A DNA stretch of 62,182 nt from Sandaracinaceae bacterium (GTDB lineage Bacteria; Myxococcota_A; Polyangia; Polyangiales; JAFGIB01), in NCBI GenBank assembly GCA_017881055.1, contig JADGRF010000237.1:1-62182 (forward strand), read 5' to 3'. The stretch's first letter is position 1, and the number at the start of each line of letters is the position of its first letter. The notes under the pieces were generated by a model. It saw nothing but the letters and a program-made list of their open reading frames with translations, did not search any database and had not been told where the DNA came from. Made by a program: the position numbers and the translations under genes. Of the stretch, positions 27,524-36,216 are shown in pieces.

Positions 27524-28641
27524 CCCGCGCGCGTGTGGCCAGGTTGGGCCTTCTGTGCGGGTGCGCGCTGGCGCTCGCGTGCGCACCGGCGACGAAGTCG
27601 TCGCACCAGGCGCAGAAACCCGTCACGAGCATCGACACGCCGGCTATGTCACCGGCGTCGGCATCGCCGGTTGCTTCGCCGCCGCCGCCCACGGCGTCAG
27701 CTGCAACGGTGGCGCGAGATGCTGGCGCCGCTCCTACTGCGGCGCAGCCATCGCCCGGCGCGACGCGTCGCGCGTTCGCAGGCAGCGCACTCGACGAAGA
27801 CTCGGTGCTCGAGCAGCTGGCCTCCGCGCCGATGCTGTCGTTTCGCCCCGTAGGCTCGACGTCGACCGTGTTCAAGGTCGCGCTCAAAGGCACGATCTCC
27901 GCGGCCTTCAAAGCGGCCACCGTGCGCCGGCCGCGCGGTCCGCTCGCCGAAATCGCAGCCTACCGGATGGCGCGCTGCCTCGGGCTCGACAACGTTCCGC
28001 CGGCCGTGTCGCGTCGCGTGCCGGTCGCGCAGCTGAAGGCCGAGCTGTCGCCCGAGCAAGCGAGTAAGTGGCCGGAGATTCTCGCGAGCCTGGTCACCGA
28101 GCGCGACGGGCGCGTGCCCGGAGCCGCGATCTACTGGGTCGACGGCATGCAGAACCTCGGTCTCGAAACCGCCGAAGGCCAGGCGAAGGTCACCTCGTGG
28201 CTCTCGCTGTCGATCCCACTCGCCGACGCAGATCGCCCGCTCGCGGCGCAGCTCAGCACGCTGCTCGCATTCGATTACCTGATCGGCAACTGGGATCGCT
28301 GGAGCGGCGGCAACTTGAAAGGTGACGGCAGCGCACAGCGCGTCTACATGCGTGATCACGACGCTGCGTTCGCCAACCGGCTGAGTGAGCCGCTGCAGCG
28401 CCACATGCTCGACCCGCTCGTGCGGGCACAGCGCTTCTCGCGGTCGTTCTACCGCGCCGTGCGCGCGCTCTCCCGCGACGCCTTCCTGCGCGAGCTGGCG
28501 CGCGATCCCGGATTCGCGGAAGGTGCCGCGCTCGACGCCGCGGCCGTCGACGCCGTGTTCGATCGCCGGCAGACCCTGCTCTCTCACATCATGGCGACGC
28601 TCGAGGAACACGGCGACAACGACGTGCTGGTGTTCCCGTAG
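27520..28641 (+). CDS. Predicted lipoprotein kinase (HipA/PI4K/Fam20C-like fold)
   Basis: A lipobox (ALALAC, Cys21) and a Pro/Ala linker to about residue 85 precede a kinase-like domain. Candidate catalytic residues are Lys131 (AAFKAA), Glu144 in LAEIAAYRMARCLGL, Asp259 and Asn265 in GNWDRWSGGN, and Asp279/Asp281 in MRDHDAAF. This order, and the N-x-D-R-x-x-G-N followed by D-H-D-x-A-F, is the pattern shared by HipA, PI3/4-kinases and Fam20C-like secreted kinases. If lipidated and exported, it would act outside the cytoplasm. It overlaps the 42-residue ORF by 4 nt in the ccm operon. Activity is inference; no substrate is visible. Confidence 0.6.
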   Translation: MTRARVARLGLLCGCALALACAPATKSSHQAQKPVTSIDTPAMSPASASPVASPPPPTASAATVARDAGAAPTAAQPSPGATRRAFAGSALDEDSVLEQLASAPMLSFRPVGSTSTVFKVALKGTISAAFKAATVRRPRGPLAEIAAYRMARCLGLDNVPPAVSRRVPVAQLKAELSPEQASKWPEILASLVTERDGRVPGAAIYWVDGMQNLGLETAEGQAKVTSWLSLSIPLADADRPLAAQLSTLLAFDYLIGNWDRWSGGNLKGDGSAQRVYMRDHDAAFANRLSEPLQRHMLDPLVRAQRFSRSFYRAVRALSRDAFLRELARDPGFAEGAALDAAAVDAVFDRRQTLLSHIMATLEEHGDNDVLVFP

Positions 28642-28647
28642 CGCTAG

Positions 28648-29958
28648 TCACTTGTCGCGCTTTTCGCGGCGCGCACGCTCTGCGAGCGCACGCTCCTCGC
28701 CGCTGTCCTTCGGCACGTAGTAGCGCTTGCCGACCAGCGCGTCCGGCAAGTACGTCTCACCCGCGGCCAAGCCGCCTTCGTCGTGCGGGTAGCGATAGCC
28801 CTCGCCGTACCCCCACTGCTTCATCGCGCTCGTCGCTGCGTTGCGCAGCTTCATGGGCACCGGCAGCGAGCCGTGCTCTTTTACGTCGGCCTGCGCGCTT
28901 TGCCACGCCACGTAGCTCGCGTTGGACTTCGGCGCGCTCGCCAAGTACGTGCAGGCCTGCCCGAGCGGATGCAGACCTTCCGGCATACCCAAGCGCGCGA
29001 AGGCTTGATCGGCAGCGACTGCGACCTGCAGCGCACGCGGATCGGCGTTGCCGATGTCTTCGCTCGCGAAGATGATCATCCGGCGCAGCAGAAAGCGCGG
29101 GTCCTCGCCGGCGTCGAGCATGCGCATCATCCAGTACAGAGAGGCGTGGGGATCGCTGCCGCGCATGCTCTTGATGAACGCGCTGACCACGTTGTAGTGC
29201 GCTTCGCCGGTCTTGTCGTGCAGCAGCGTGCGTGAGCTGGCGAGCTCGGCCACGGCGCTGGCGCGCAGCACCGTCAGCTTCTGCTCCGCGGTGTGCTTGA
29301 TCAGCGTCTCCAGCGTATCGAGCGAGCGGCGTGCGTCCCCATCGCTGGCGTGTGCAATCGCCAGCAGCGCTTCGGGCTCTGCCTGCACGCCGAGCGTACC
29401 TAGGCCGCGCGTCTCGTCGCCGAGCGCGCGCGCCAGAAGGCCGGCGATGGCTTCCGGCGCGAGCGCGTGCAGCTGGAACACCCGTGCTCGCGACAGGAGC
29501 GCCGCGTTCACTGCGAACGACGGGTTCTCCGTGGTCGCTCCGATCAGCGTGACCGTCCCGCGCTCCACGTGCGGCAGCAGGGCGTCCTGCTGCGCCTTGT
29601 TGAAGCGATGAATCTCGTCGACGAACAGGATCGTGCGACGTCCGTGCATGCGCTCGTGCTCGCGCGCCTCCTCGACGGCTTTGCGCAGCTCGGGAACGCC
29701 GGACAGCACGGCGCTCAGCGTCACGAAGCGCGCCTTCGATTCGCTGGCGATCACGCGCGCGAGCGTGGTCTTGCCGGTGCCGGGTGGACCCCAGAGCACC
29801 AGTGACGGAACTTGGTCGCGGCGAATCGCCGACCACAGCAGCTTGCCGGCAGAGAGCAGATGTTCCTGCCCGACGACCTCGTCGAGCGTACGCGGTCGCA
29901 TCCGGTCCGCCAGCGGGCCCACGTTTTCTTCGCGCTCGATACGGTCGAAAAGGTCCAA
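28648..29958 (-). CDS. rarA: Replication-associated recombination AAA+ ATPase RarA (MgsA)
   Basis: RarA acts at stalled forks, and E. coli MgsA/RarA is tetrameric and binds SSB. The product has 436 residues. The N-terminus carries LADRMRPRTLDEVVGQEHLL. Walker A is WGPPGTGKTTLARVIA, Walker B ILFVDEIHRFNKAQQDALLP, and sensor 1 GATTENPSFAVN. The C-terminal MgsA domain is recognisable by DPHASLYWMMRMLDAGEDP. The stop lies 7 nt from the convergent lipoprotein kinase gene. The start at 29958 is standard. Confidence 0.96.
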   Translation of the reverse strand: MDLFDRIEREENVGPLADRMRPRTLDEVVGQEHLLSAGKLLWSAIRRDQVPSLVLWGPPGTGKTTLARVIASESKARFVTLSAVLSGVPELRKAVEEAREHERMHGRRTILFVDEIHRFNKAQQDALLPHVERGTVTLIGATTENPSFAVNAALLSRARVFQLHALAPEAIAGLLARALGDETRGLGTLGVQAEPEALLAIAHASDGDARRSLDTLETLIKHTAEQKLTVLRASAVAELASSRTLLHDKTGEAHYNVVSAFIKSMRGSDPHASLYWMMRMLDAGEDPRFLLRRMIIFASEDIGNADPRALQVAVAADQAFARLGMPEGLHPLGQACTYLASAPKSNASYVAWQSAQADVKEHGSLPVPMKLRNAATSAMKQWGYGEGYRYPHDEGGLAAGETYLPDALVGKRYYVPKDSGEERALAERARREKRDK

Positions 29959-30120
29959 GCAGTAGCCTCTATTGCCAGTTGTCGCGCTCTAGCGAAATTC
30001 TAGCTCTTTCAAACTTATGCGCCGAGCTACGCGTTCGTTAGCGTCTAAACCAAGCTGCGGGCCTCCATGCCAAACCAGGTCACAGCTTGCAATGGCCTCC
30101 AATCCATGGGACAGAAATCT

Positions 30121-30177
30121 CCGCATCGCTTGGGCGTTCTAGTGTCGACGCAAGGCAGGTTCGCCCAACGGATGCGG
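30121..30177. other. 16-bp near-perfect stem-loop upstream of the PilZ gene
   Basis: CCGCATCGCTTGGGCG (30121-30136) pairs with 30162-30177 at 14 of 16 positions; only a central GC/CG dinucleotide is mismatched. The 25-nt loop contains a further GCGT/ACGC pair. It lies 52 nt before the ATG at 30229, in a 270-bp divergent intergenic region otherwise without a gene. A leader structure or operator is possible. Confidence 0.5.
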
Positions 30178-30228
30178 CTCGTGTGTCGTGAGTCCTGACG
30201 GATTCGACCGGGTTTCGTGAGGTGCGCC

Positions 30229-30759
30229 ATGGGGGATAAGTTAGAGCGAATCTTCGAGTATCGCGTGCTCCACGCCAAGGAGCGCGAGCTGCAGATTCCG
30301 CTCACGCAGTCCGAGAGCTCGCGCCTCGAACGTTTGCGTCATCAGCTACCGTCGCGGGTCCCGTCGCTCGATGATCGCGATCCCTTCACGCTTTTGACTA
30401 CACCGCTGCCCGTGCAATTCGTGGCTGCAGGTCGCTTCGGTGCAGGCGTGCTGCGCAATGCGTCCGCGATCGGTCTGGCGATTGCAACGGCCGAGCCGCC
30501 CGAGCTCGGCCAGCGCTTGATCGTTCACGTGCAGGAGCCGCTGCACGGTCTCGAGTACACGTTTCCGTGCCGCGTGATCTCGCGTGTCCTCAAAGGGGTG
30601 ACCTCGATGGGCCTCGTGTTCGAAGGTGTGCCTTCGCACGCTCGCATCGGCGGTCGTTCGAGTGGGGTCTGGCGCTCCGACACGGTGCCCGAGGCGCCGG
30701 CAACCGAACGCAGCGGTACGGGTGCAGGGAACCGCTCGCGCTCGCGCTCGCGCGGCTAA
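30229..30759 (+). CDS. PilZ-like domain protein
   Basis: The ATG at 30229 (MGDKLERIFEYRVLH) follows a GTGAGGTG ribosome-binding site. The central domain has GAGVLRNASAIGLAIATAEP, matching the (D/N)xSxxG half of PilZ, then a beta-barrel ending GVTSMGLVFEGVP. The upstream RxxxR cyclic-di-GMP motif is not clear, so binding of the nucleotide is uncertain. The last 30 residues are Arg/Ser-rich and disordered. PilZ proteins are numerous in myxobacteria and often regulate motility or envelope processes. Confidence 0.65.
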   Translation: MGDKLERIFEYRVLHAKERELQIPLTQSESSRLERLRHQLPSRVPSLDDRDPFTLLTTPLPVQFVAAGRFGAGVLRNASAIGLAIATAEPPELGQRLIVHVQEPLHGLEYTFPCRVISRVLKGVTSMGLVFEGVPSHARIGGRSSGVWRSDTVPEAPATERSGTGAGNRSRSRSRG

Positions 30760-30786
30760 GAATTCTGCTCGCGCGGCTGATTCTTC

Positions 30787-31890
30787 TCAGCGCATGATCT
30801 TGAGACGGCGCGGCGCCTGCGTGTCGGGCACTTTCTCGCCGCCAGCACGCTCGAACGCCTCGCGCGCGATGCGCACCGAGAGTGCCTCCGCGATCTGCGT
30901 GAACGCTCTCGAGGTAGGGTGCTCGGGCAGCGCGTGCACGATCGGCGTGCCGTCGTCGCCCCACTGACGCACGGCCGTGTCGAGCGGGATCTGTCCGAGC
31001 AGCGGCGCTTCGGCGAAGTCGGCAATCTTCTGACCGCCACCGGTACCGAAGATCTCGTGCTTGTTACCGGCCGGATCCACGAAGAAGCTCATGTTCTCGA
31101 TCACGCCGAGCATCGGCACATTCAGCTTCTTGCACATCGACACGGATTTGTAGACGTCTTGCAGCGCGAGCTCCTGCGGCGTGGTCACGATCACGGCGCC
31201 GGTGACCTTCAAGCGCTGCGCGAGCGAGAGCGCGACGTCGCCGGTGCCGGGCGGCATGTCGAGCACCAGGAAGTCCAGCGGGCCCCACGCGACATCGGCC
31301 AGAAACTGATTCAGCGCGCCCTGCACCATCGGGCCGCGCCAGATGATCGCTTCCTTCGCGCTCTCGATCAGAAAGCCGATGCTCATCAGCTTCATGCCGA
31401 AGCGTTCGAGCGGCTCGATGCTGCGCTCACCACTGGCACGCGGATGGCCCGAGACGCCGAGCATGGTCGGCACCGAGGGACCGTAGATGTCTGCGTCGAG
31501 CAAGCCCACGCGCGCGCCACCGCGATGCAGCGCGAGCGCCAGATTCGCCGCGCACGTGCTCTTGCCCACGCCGCCCTTACCGCTCATCACCAAGATGATG
31601 TTGCGCGCGCTGGGCACCGGATCGTCCGCGTTGGTGCGGCGCATGGGCACCTCGAGCTTCCAGCGCAGGTCGACCTTGTGTGCACCGAGCGGAGCGAGCG
31701 CGCTCTCGACGGCGCTCGCCACCTGCTTTTGCATGCCGTCGGAGACCGCGGAGAGCTTGGCCGTCATGGTCACCGTATCGCCTTGCAGCGTGATCTCGGT
31801 GAGTGAGCCGAGCTCGATCATCGAGCGACCGAACACGGGATCGATCACGGAGCGCAGAGCAAGTTCGACGGCTTCTTGGTTGATGGGCAT
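30787..31890 (-). CDS. apbC: Mrp/ApbC-type iron-sulfur carrier ATPase
   Basis: An N-terminal DUF59/MIP18 domain (about residues 1-90, with VIDPVFGRSMIELG) precedes a P-loop ATPase with MSGKGGVGKSTCAANLALAL, DADIYGPSVPTMLG and LDMPPGTGDVALSLAQ. Most Mrp/ApbC proteins carry a CxxC cluster-binding motif after ENMS. Here the corresponding stretch is ENMSFFVDPAGNKHEIFG, with no cysteine. Cluster transfer by the canonical route is therefore doubtful, though the ATPase site is intact. The gene is monocistronic, convergent with the PilZ gene and divergent from the glycosyltransferase-like gene. Confidence 0.9.
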   Translation of the reverse strand: MPINQEAVELALRSVIDPVFGRSMIELGSLTEITLQGDTVTMTAKLSAVSDGMQKQVASAVESALAPLGAHKVDLRWKLEVPMRRTNADDPVPSARNIILVMSGKGGVGKSTCAANLALALHRGGARVGLLDADIYGPSVPTMLGVSGHPRASGERSIEPLERFGMKLMSIGFLIESAKEAIIWRGPMVQGALNQFLADVAWGPLDFLVLDMPPGTGDVALSLAQRLKVTGAVIVTTPQELALQDVYKSVSMCKKLNVPMLGVIENMSFFVDPAGNKHEIFGTGGGQKIADFAEAPLLGQIPLDTAVRQWGDDGTPIVHALPEHPTSRAFTQIAEALSVRIAREAFERAGGEKVPDTQAPRRLKIMR

Positions 31891-32003
31891 GGTTGGGCGG
31901 TTCGCGAGGCGTGCGATTCGTAGGACCCCCGGCTGCGTCCGTCAAGCGACGCGCCGTGTGCGGTAAGGTTTGCCGCGCACAGCGCCGCGGTTATCCTGCC
32001 GCC

Positions 32004-33326
32004 GTGCTTGGCTTGCCCTCCGTGCAGCGCTGGCGGTTACCCGCGCTGATCTTCGTCGTTTGTGCCGCCGTCTACGTGGGCACGCTCGGCAACCGCGTGC
32101 GCGGTCCCTCCGACAACGCGCACTTCGTTCACTTGGCCAACAGCTTTCTGCACGGTCAGCTCTCGGTCGTCGGCGGCAAGCCGCCGGGCGACAACGACTG
32201 GTCGCACTATCACGGACGTTGGTTCGTCTCGTTTCCGCCGTTTCCGGCGCTGTTGATCTTGCCAGCCGTCGCTGCGTTCGGCCTGCAGGTCTGGGATCGC
32301 CTGTTCTGGGCGATCTTCGCCGGCCTCGGCCCGGCGTTGCTCTACGTGCTGCTGCGCCGCCTCCGCGAAGACCACGCGAGCGAGCGCAGCGCCCGTGACG
32401 ACCTCGCGCTCACGGCGTTGTTCGCGTTCGGCAGCGCATATTACTACACGGCCGTTCAGGGCACGGTCTGGTTCGCGGCGCACGTCGTCGTCGTCCCGCT
32501 GATCGCGCTGTATCTGCTGTTCTCGCTCGGTGCGCGCCGGCCGCTCGCCGCGGGTCTCTGCCTAGGCATGTGTTTCATGACCCGTCCAACCACGCTGTTG
32601 CTCGGGATCGTGTTCGTGGTCGAAGCGCTGGCGGCGTCCCGAGTGTCGCGGGAGGGCGGCGACGAGCTCGACGAGGACGCCTCCGCAGCGCGTCACGTGC
32701 TCGAGTTTCTGCGCGACGTCTCCCCAGCGCTCGCACTGCAGAAGCTTCTGCTGTTCGCACTGCCGCTCGCCGCCGTCGGCGGCATCGCCGCTTGGTTCAA
32801 CGCCGCGCGCTTCGATTCGCCGCTCGAGTTCGGTCACAACTACCTGACCATCCGCTGGCGTGGTCGAATCGACAAGTGGGGCCTCTTCAACTACCACTAC
32901 CTCTCCAAGAACCTCGCCGTGTTCTTGGCCGCGCTGCCGTGGCTGTCGGCGAGCGCGCCGTACCTTCGCATCAGTCGTCACGGCCTCGCGCTCTGGCTCA
33001 CGACGCCGCAGTACGTGGGTGTGCTGCAGCCGAAGCGTAGGTCGAGCTTGCTCGTCGGGCTGTCACTCGGTGCGCTCGCAGTCGCGATCCTCGATCTCTG
33101 TTACCAGAACAGCGGCTGGATCCAGTTCGGCTACCGCTTCAGTCTCGATTACGCAGTGCTGCTGATCGCGTTGCTCGCGCTCGGTGGCCGGCGCATCGGC
33201 GCAACCTTCTACGCGCTGCTCGTGATCGCGGTGGCAATCAACCTGTTCGGCGCGATCACGTTCGATCGCGTGCAGCGCTTCTACGACCAGGATCCTTCGC
33301 AGAACGTGCTGTTTCAGCCTGATTGA
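32004..33326 (+). CDS. GT39/GT-C-like multi-pass membrane glycosyltransferase homologue
   Basis: The GTG at 32004 starts VLGLPSVQRWRLPALIFVV, a first TM helix. Roughly ten helices follow. The first periplasmic loop NRVRGPSDNAHFVHLANSF carries an acidic residue after the first helix, as in GT-C enzymes that use lipid-linked sugars. SHYHGRWFVSFPP is conserved-looking. Related proteins are common and uncharacterised in myxobacteria. An envelope glycan role is likely; the donor and acceptor are unknown. An upstream in-frame start at 31893 has no supporting features. Confidence 0.65.
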   Translation: MLGLPSVQRWRLPALIFVVCAAVYVGTLGNRVRGPSDNAHFVHLANSFLHGQLSVVGGKPPGDNDWSHYHGRWFVSFPPFPALLILPAVAAFGLQVWDRLFWAIFAGLGPALLYVLLRRLREDHASERSARDDLALTALFAFGSAYYYTAVQGTVWFAAHVVVVPLIALYLLFSLGARRPLAAGLCLGMCFMTRPTTLLLGIVFVVEALAASRVSREGGDELDEDASAARHVLEFLRDVSPALALQKLLLFALPLAAVGGIAAWFNAARFDSPLEFGHNYLTIRWRGRIDKWGLFNYHYLSKNLAVFLAALPWLSASAPYLRISRHGLALWLTTPQYVGVLQPKRRSSLLVGLSLGALAVAILDLCYQNSGWIQFGYRFSLDYAVLLIALLALGGRRIGATFYALLVIAVAINLFGAITFDRVQRFYDQDPSQNVLFQPD

Positions 33327-33359
33327 GCCGCGCGCGGGCTGCGGATCAAAAGCAGCACA

Positions 33360-34019
33360 TCACTTGCGCGCGATGGCGCTGTCCAAGCTGCGGAACGTGT
33401 AATAGTTCTGCAGGACGCTGCGCACGTAGCGACGCGTCTCGGCGTAGGGCGGCACGCCGCCGTACTTGTCGACGGCGTTCTCGCCCGCGTTGTACGCGGC
33501 CACGGTGCGCACGAGATCACCGTTGAAGCGGTTCGCGAGCACACGCAGGTAGCGCGTGCCACCCAGCACGTTCTGCCGCGGGTCGAACGGATCGCGCACG
33601 CCCATGTTGCTCGCGGTCTCGGGCATCAGCTGCATCAGGCCGATGGCACCGACGCGCGAGACGGCATCGGGATAGAAATTGCTCTCGACGAGCACGATGG
33701 CGCGGATGAACGCCTGAGGCAGCTGATACAGCTGCGCGGCCTCTTGAATGTGCGCGTCGTAGCGGCGCACGCGCTCGGGATCGAGGCGCTTGGCGCGCGC
33801 GACCATGACCGGACGGCCCGCGGGGTAGCCGCCCTCGGGACTGCCGTCGTGATAGAGCCGCTGCCAGCCGCGATTCGACGGCTGCACGTTCGTATAGTGA
33901 ACGACGCCATCGCGATCGACGAAGCTGTAGATGTCCGCGAGCGCGATCGAGCGGGGTGCGCACAAGGTCGCGACCACCAAACAGCACGAGGCGAGCACGA
34001 AAAAACCAAACCGGCGCAT
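33360..34019 (-). CDS. Lytic transglycosylase (SLT domain) with DUF4124-like N-terminus
   Basis: The enzyme would cleave peptidoglycan between MurNAc and GlcNAc in the periplasm. The ATG at 34019 gives a signal peptide (RRFGFFVLASCCLVVATLCAP). Next comes a short DUF4124-like segment, IYSFVDRDGVVHYTNVQP. The SLT domain has the catalytic glutamate in AIVLVESNFYPDAVSRVGA, then GLMQLMPETASNMGV, LGGTRYLRVLANRF and VAAYNAGENAVDKYGG. It is complete and of normal length. It is divergent from nadB. Confidence 0.93.
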   Translation of the reverse strand: MRRFGFFVLASCCLVVATLCAPRSIALADIYSFVDRDGVVHYTNVQPSNRGWQRLYHDGSPEGGYPAGRPVMVARAKRLDPERVRRYDAHIQEAAQLYQLPQAFIRAIVLVESNFYPDAVSRVGAIGLMQLMPETASNMGVRDPFDPRQNVLGGTRYLRVLANRFNGDLVRTVAAYNAGENAVDKYGGVPPYAETRRYVRSVLQNYYTFRSLDSAIARK

Positions 34020-34167
34020 CAAGTCTCGATTGTAGCGGGCGCGCTGCCACGAACACAAATCCCTCGACGAACTTCGCTCGGATAGCCCGCGCGCTTCTAC
34101 GTCGCAGTAGCGAAACCAGCGATGAGGTGCGCGCGCCCGCGCTTTCGATTATCGTGGGCGATTCCCG

Positions 34168-35793
34168 ATGGCGATTCGCAGCGATTATCTGGTGTTGGGC
34201 AGTGGCATTGCCGGTCTCACGTTCGCGCTCGAAGCGGCGCAGAGCGGCGACGTCGTGGTCGTCACGAAGGGCAAGATCGACGAATCCGCGACGGCGTACG
34301 CGCAAGGTGGCGTCGCTGCCGTGCTCGACCCGAGCGACTCGTTTGCTCGGCACGAGAGCGACACGCACGAAGCGGGACGCGGTCTGTCGCACGCCGACGT
34401 CGTCGAGATGGTCGTGCACGACGGTCCAGACCGCATTGCGGAGCTGATCAAGCTGGGCGCGACGTTCAGCCGCGCCGAGGGCTCTTCCGAAGGAGCGAGC
34501 GGCGATGGCCTCGACCTCACGCAGGAGGGCGGTCACACGGCGCGGCGCATCGTGCACGCGGGCGACATGACGGGCCGGGAGATCCAACGCGTGCTTGCGG
34601 CCGCTGCCTTGAAGCATCCGCGCATCGTCGTGCTCGAGGACCACATGGCGATCGACTTGATCGATCGAGGTCGCTTCGGCGGTGCGCGCTTCATCACGGG
34701 TGCGTACGCGCTCGAGCGTGCCACCGGTGCAGTGAAGACGTTGGTTGCGCGCGCGACGGTGCTGGCAACCGGCGGTGCCGGCAAAGTCTATCTCTATACG
34801 ACCAATCCGGACGTCGCGACGGGCGACGGGGTCGCGATGGCGTATCGCGCGGGCGCGGAGATCGGCAACATGGAGTTCTTCCAGTTCCATCCGACCTGTT
34901 TGTATCACCCGCATGCCAAGCGCTTTCTGATCAGCGAGGCGCTGCGCGGCGAGGGTGGCGTGCTGCGTCGGCGCGACGGTACGGCGTTCATGGCCAAGCA
35001 TCACGCGCAAGCGGATCTCGCGCCACGCGACGTGGTCGCGCGCGCCATCGACTACGAGCTGAAGCGCACGGGCGAAGACTGCGTGTGGCTCGACATGAGC
35101 GCGCGGTCACCGGAATATCTGCGCGAGCGTTTTCCGAACATCCACGCGCAGTGCGAGAAATTCGGCATCGACATGACGCGCGAGTCGATCCCGGTCGTGC
35201 CCGCGGCGCACTTCATGTGCGGCGGCGTGGTGGTCGATTCGGCCGGGCGTACGTCGGTTCCGGGCCTATGGGCGATCGGCGAGACGGCGTGCACGGGGCT
35301 GCACGGCGCCAACCGTCTCGCGTCGAACTCGCTGCTCGAAGGCCTCGTGTACGGTCGGCGCGCGGCCCTCGCCGTGAAGGCAGAGCCGAGCCAGCTCTCC
35401 GAAGGCGATCCACCCGATTGGGACGCAGGCGAAGCCGCGCCGAGCGACGAAGCGGTCATGGTTGCGAACAACTGGGACGAGCTGCGCCGCTTCATGTGGA
35501 ACTACGTCGGTATCGTGCGTTCGGACAAGCGCCTGACGCGCGCGACGCGGCGTATCCAGCTGCTCGACGAAGAGATCCACGAATACTACTGGAAGCACCT
35601 GGTCACCGCCGACCTGCTCGAGCTGCGCAACATCGCAGACGTGGCGGGCTTGATCGTGACCTGCGCGCGCTTCCGCAAGGAAAGCCGTGGACTGCACTAC
35701 AACATCGATTACCCGGACGTCAGTGACGCGGCATTCCATGGTGACACGATCGTGTCCCGTGGAACGCAGCCGCGGCTTTCGCGCATCGTCTGA
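34168..35793 (+). CDS. nadB: L-aspartate oxidase
   Basis: NadB oxidises L-aspartate to iminoaspartate in de novo NAD synthesis, using FAD. The product has 541 residues. The FAD-binding N-terminus is YLVLGSGIAGLTFALEAA; TAYAQGGVAAV, TQEGGHTARRIVHAGDMTG and HPTCLYHPHAKRFLISEALRGEGG follow. The active-site region includes GGVVVDSAGRTSVPGLWAIGE and GLHGANRLASNSLLEGLVYG. nadA and nadC are not in the window. A short membrane protein gene follows 36 nt later. Confidence 0.96.
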   Translation: MAIRSDYLVLGSGIAGLTFALEAAQSGDVVVVTKGKIDESATAYAQGGVAAVLDPSDSFARHESDTHEAGRGLSHADVVEMVVHDGPDRIAELIKLGATFSRAEGSSEGASGDGLDLTQEGGHTARRIVHAGDMTGREIQRVLAAAALKHPRIVVLEDHMAIDLIDRGRFGGARFITGAYALERATGAVKTLVARATVLATGGAGKVYLYTTNPDVATGDGVAMAYRAGAEIGNMEFFQFHPTCLYHPHAKRFLISEALRGEGGVLRRRDGTAFMAKHHAQADLAPRDVVARAIDYELKRTGEDCVWLDMSARSPEYLRERFPNIHAQCEKFGIDMTRESIPVVPAAHFMCGGVVVDSAGRTSVPGLWAIGETACTGLHGANRLASNSLLEGLVYGRRAALAVKAEPSQLSEGDPPDWDAGEAAPSDEAVMVANNWDELRRFMWNYVGIVRSDKRLTRATRRIQLLDEEIHEYYWKHLVTADLLELRNIADVAGLIVTCARFRKESRGLHYNIDYPDVSDAAFHGDTIVSRGTQPRLSRIV

Positions 35794-35829
35794 CGTCAGC
35801 GCTCGCGTTCGCGTCTCTCTCGCTCTGGC

Positions 35830-36216
35830 ATGACTCGTCTTCACCTCGTCGCCGTTCTGCACCTCGGGCTCGCGCTTTTGCTCTCGTGCGGCATCTGGCT
35901 CGTACTGCCCGCGCGCTATCTGCTGGTCGACGTGGTCGGCACGTTGGTCGCCCTCGCAGCGCTCGCGTCCGCGCTCAGTCTCTCGTTTTCGCGCACGTGG
36001 GCGGTGCAGCTGGCGCGCGCCGTCGCTTGGCTCGAGCTCGTGACGGGAACGCTGTGCGTCTCCGCGCTCGCGCTCAGTGCGGCACAGCTCGCAGGCTCGT
36101 ACGGACCGGTAGGCGCGGGTGGCGCTGCGCTCATGGCTGCCGTGGCGTTGCTCGTGTTGCCGTATCTAGTCGTGCTGCCGGCGTTTCAGCTCTTCTGGCT
36201 GCGCGACTCGCCATGA
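35830..36216 (+). CDS. Four-helix inner-membrane protein
   Basis: The product has 128 residues with four hydrophobic helices and almost no soluble part. No family is recognised. The stop overlaps the ATG of the next gene (ATGA), which suggests the two proteins are made together and may form a complex. The preceding nadB stop is 36 nt upstream. Confidence 0.6.
   Translation: MTRLHLVAVLHLGLALLLSCGIWLVLPARYLLVDVVGTLVALAALASALSLSFSRTWAVQLARAVAWLELVTGTLCVSALALSAAQLAGSYGPVGAGGAALMAAVALLVLPYLVVLPAFQLFWLRDSP

Noticed and set aside
30739..30795. CTCGCGCGGCT repeated near the PilZ stop as another terminator array
   Set aside because: Only two imperfect copies in an Arg/Ser-coding low-complexity region, with a weak 5-bp stem.
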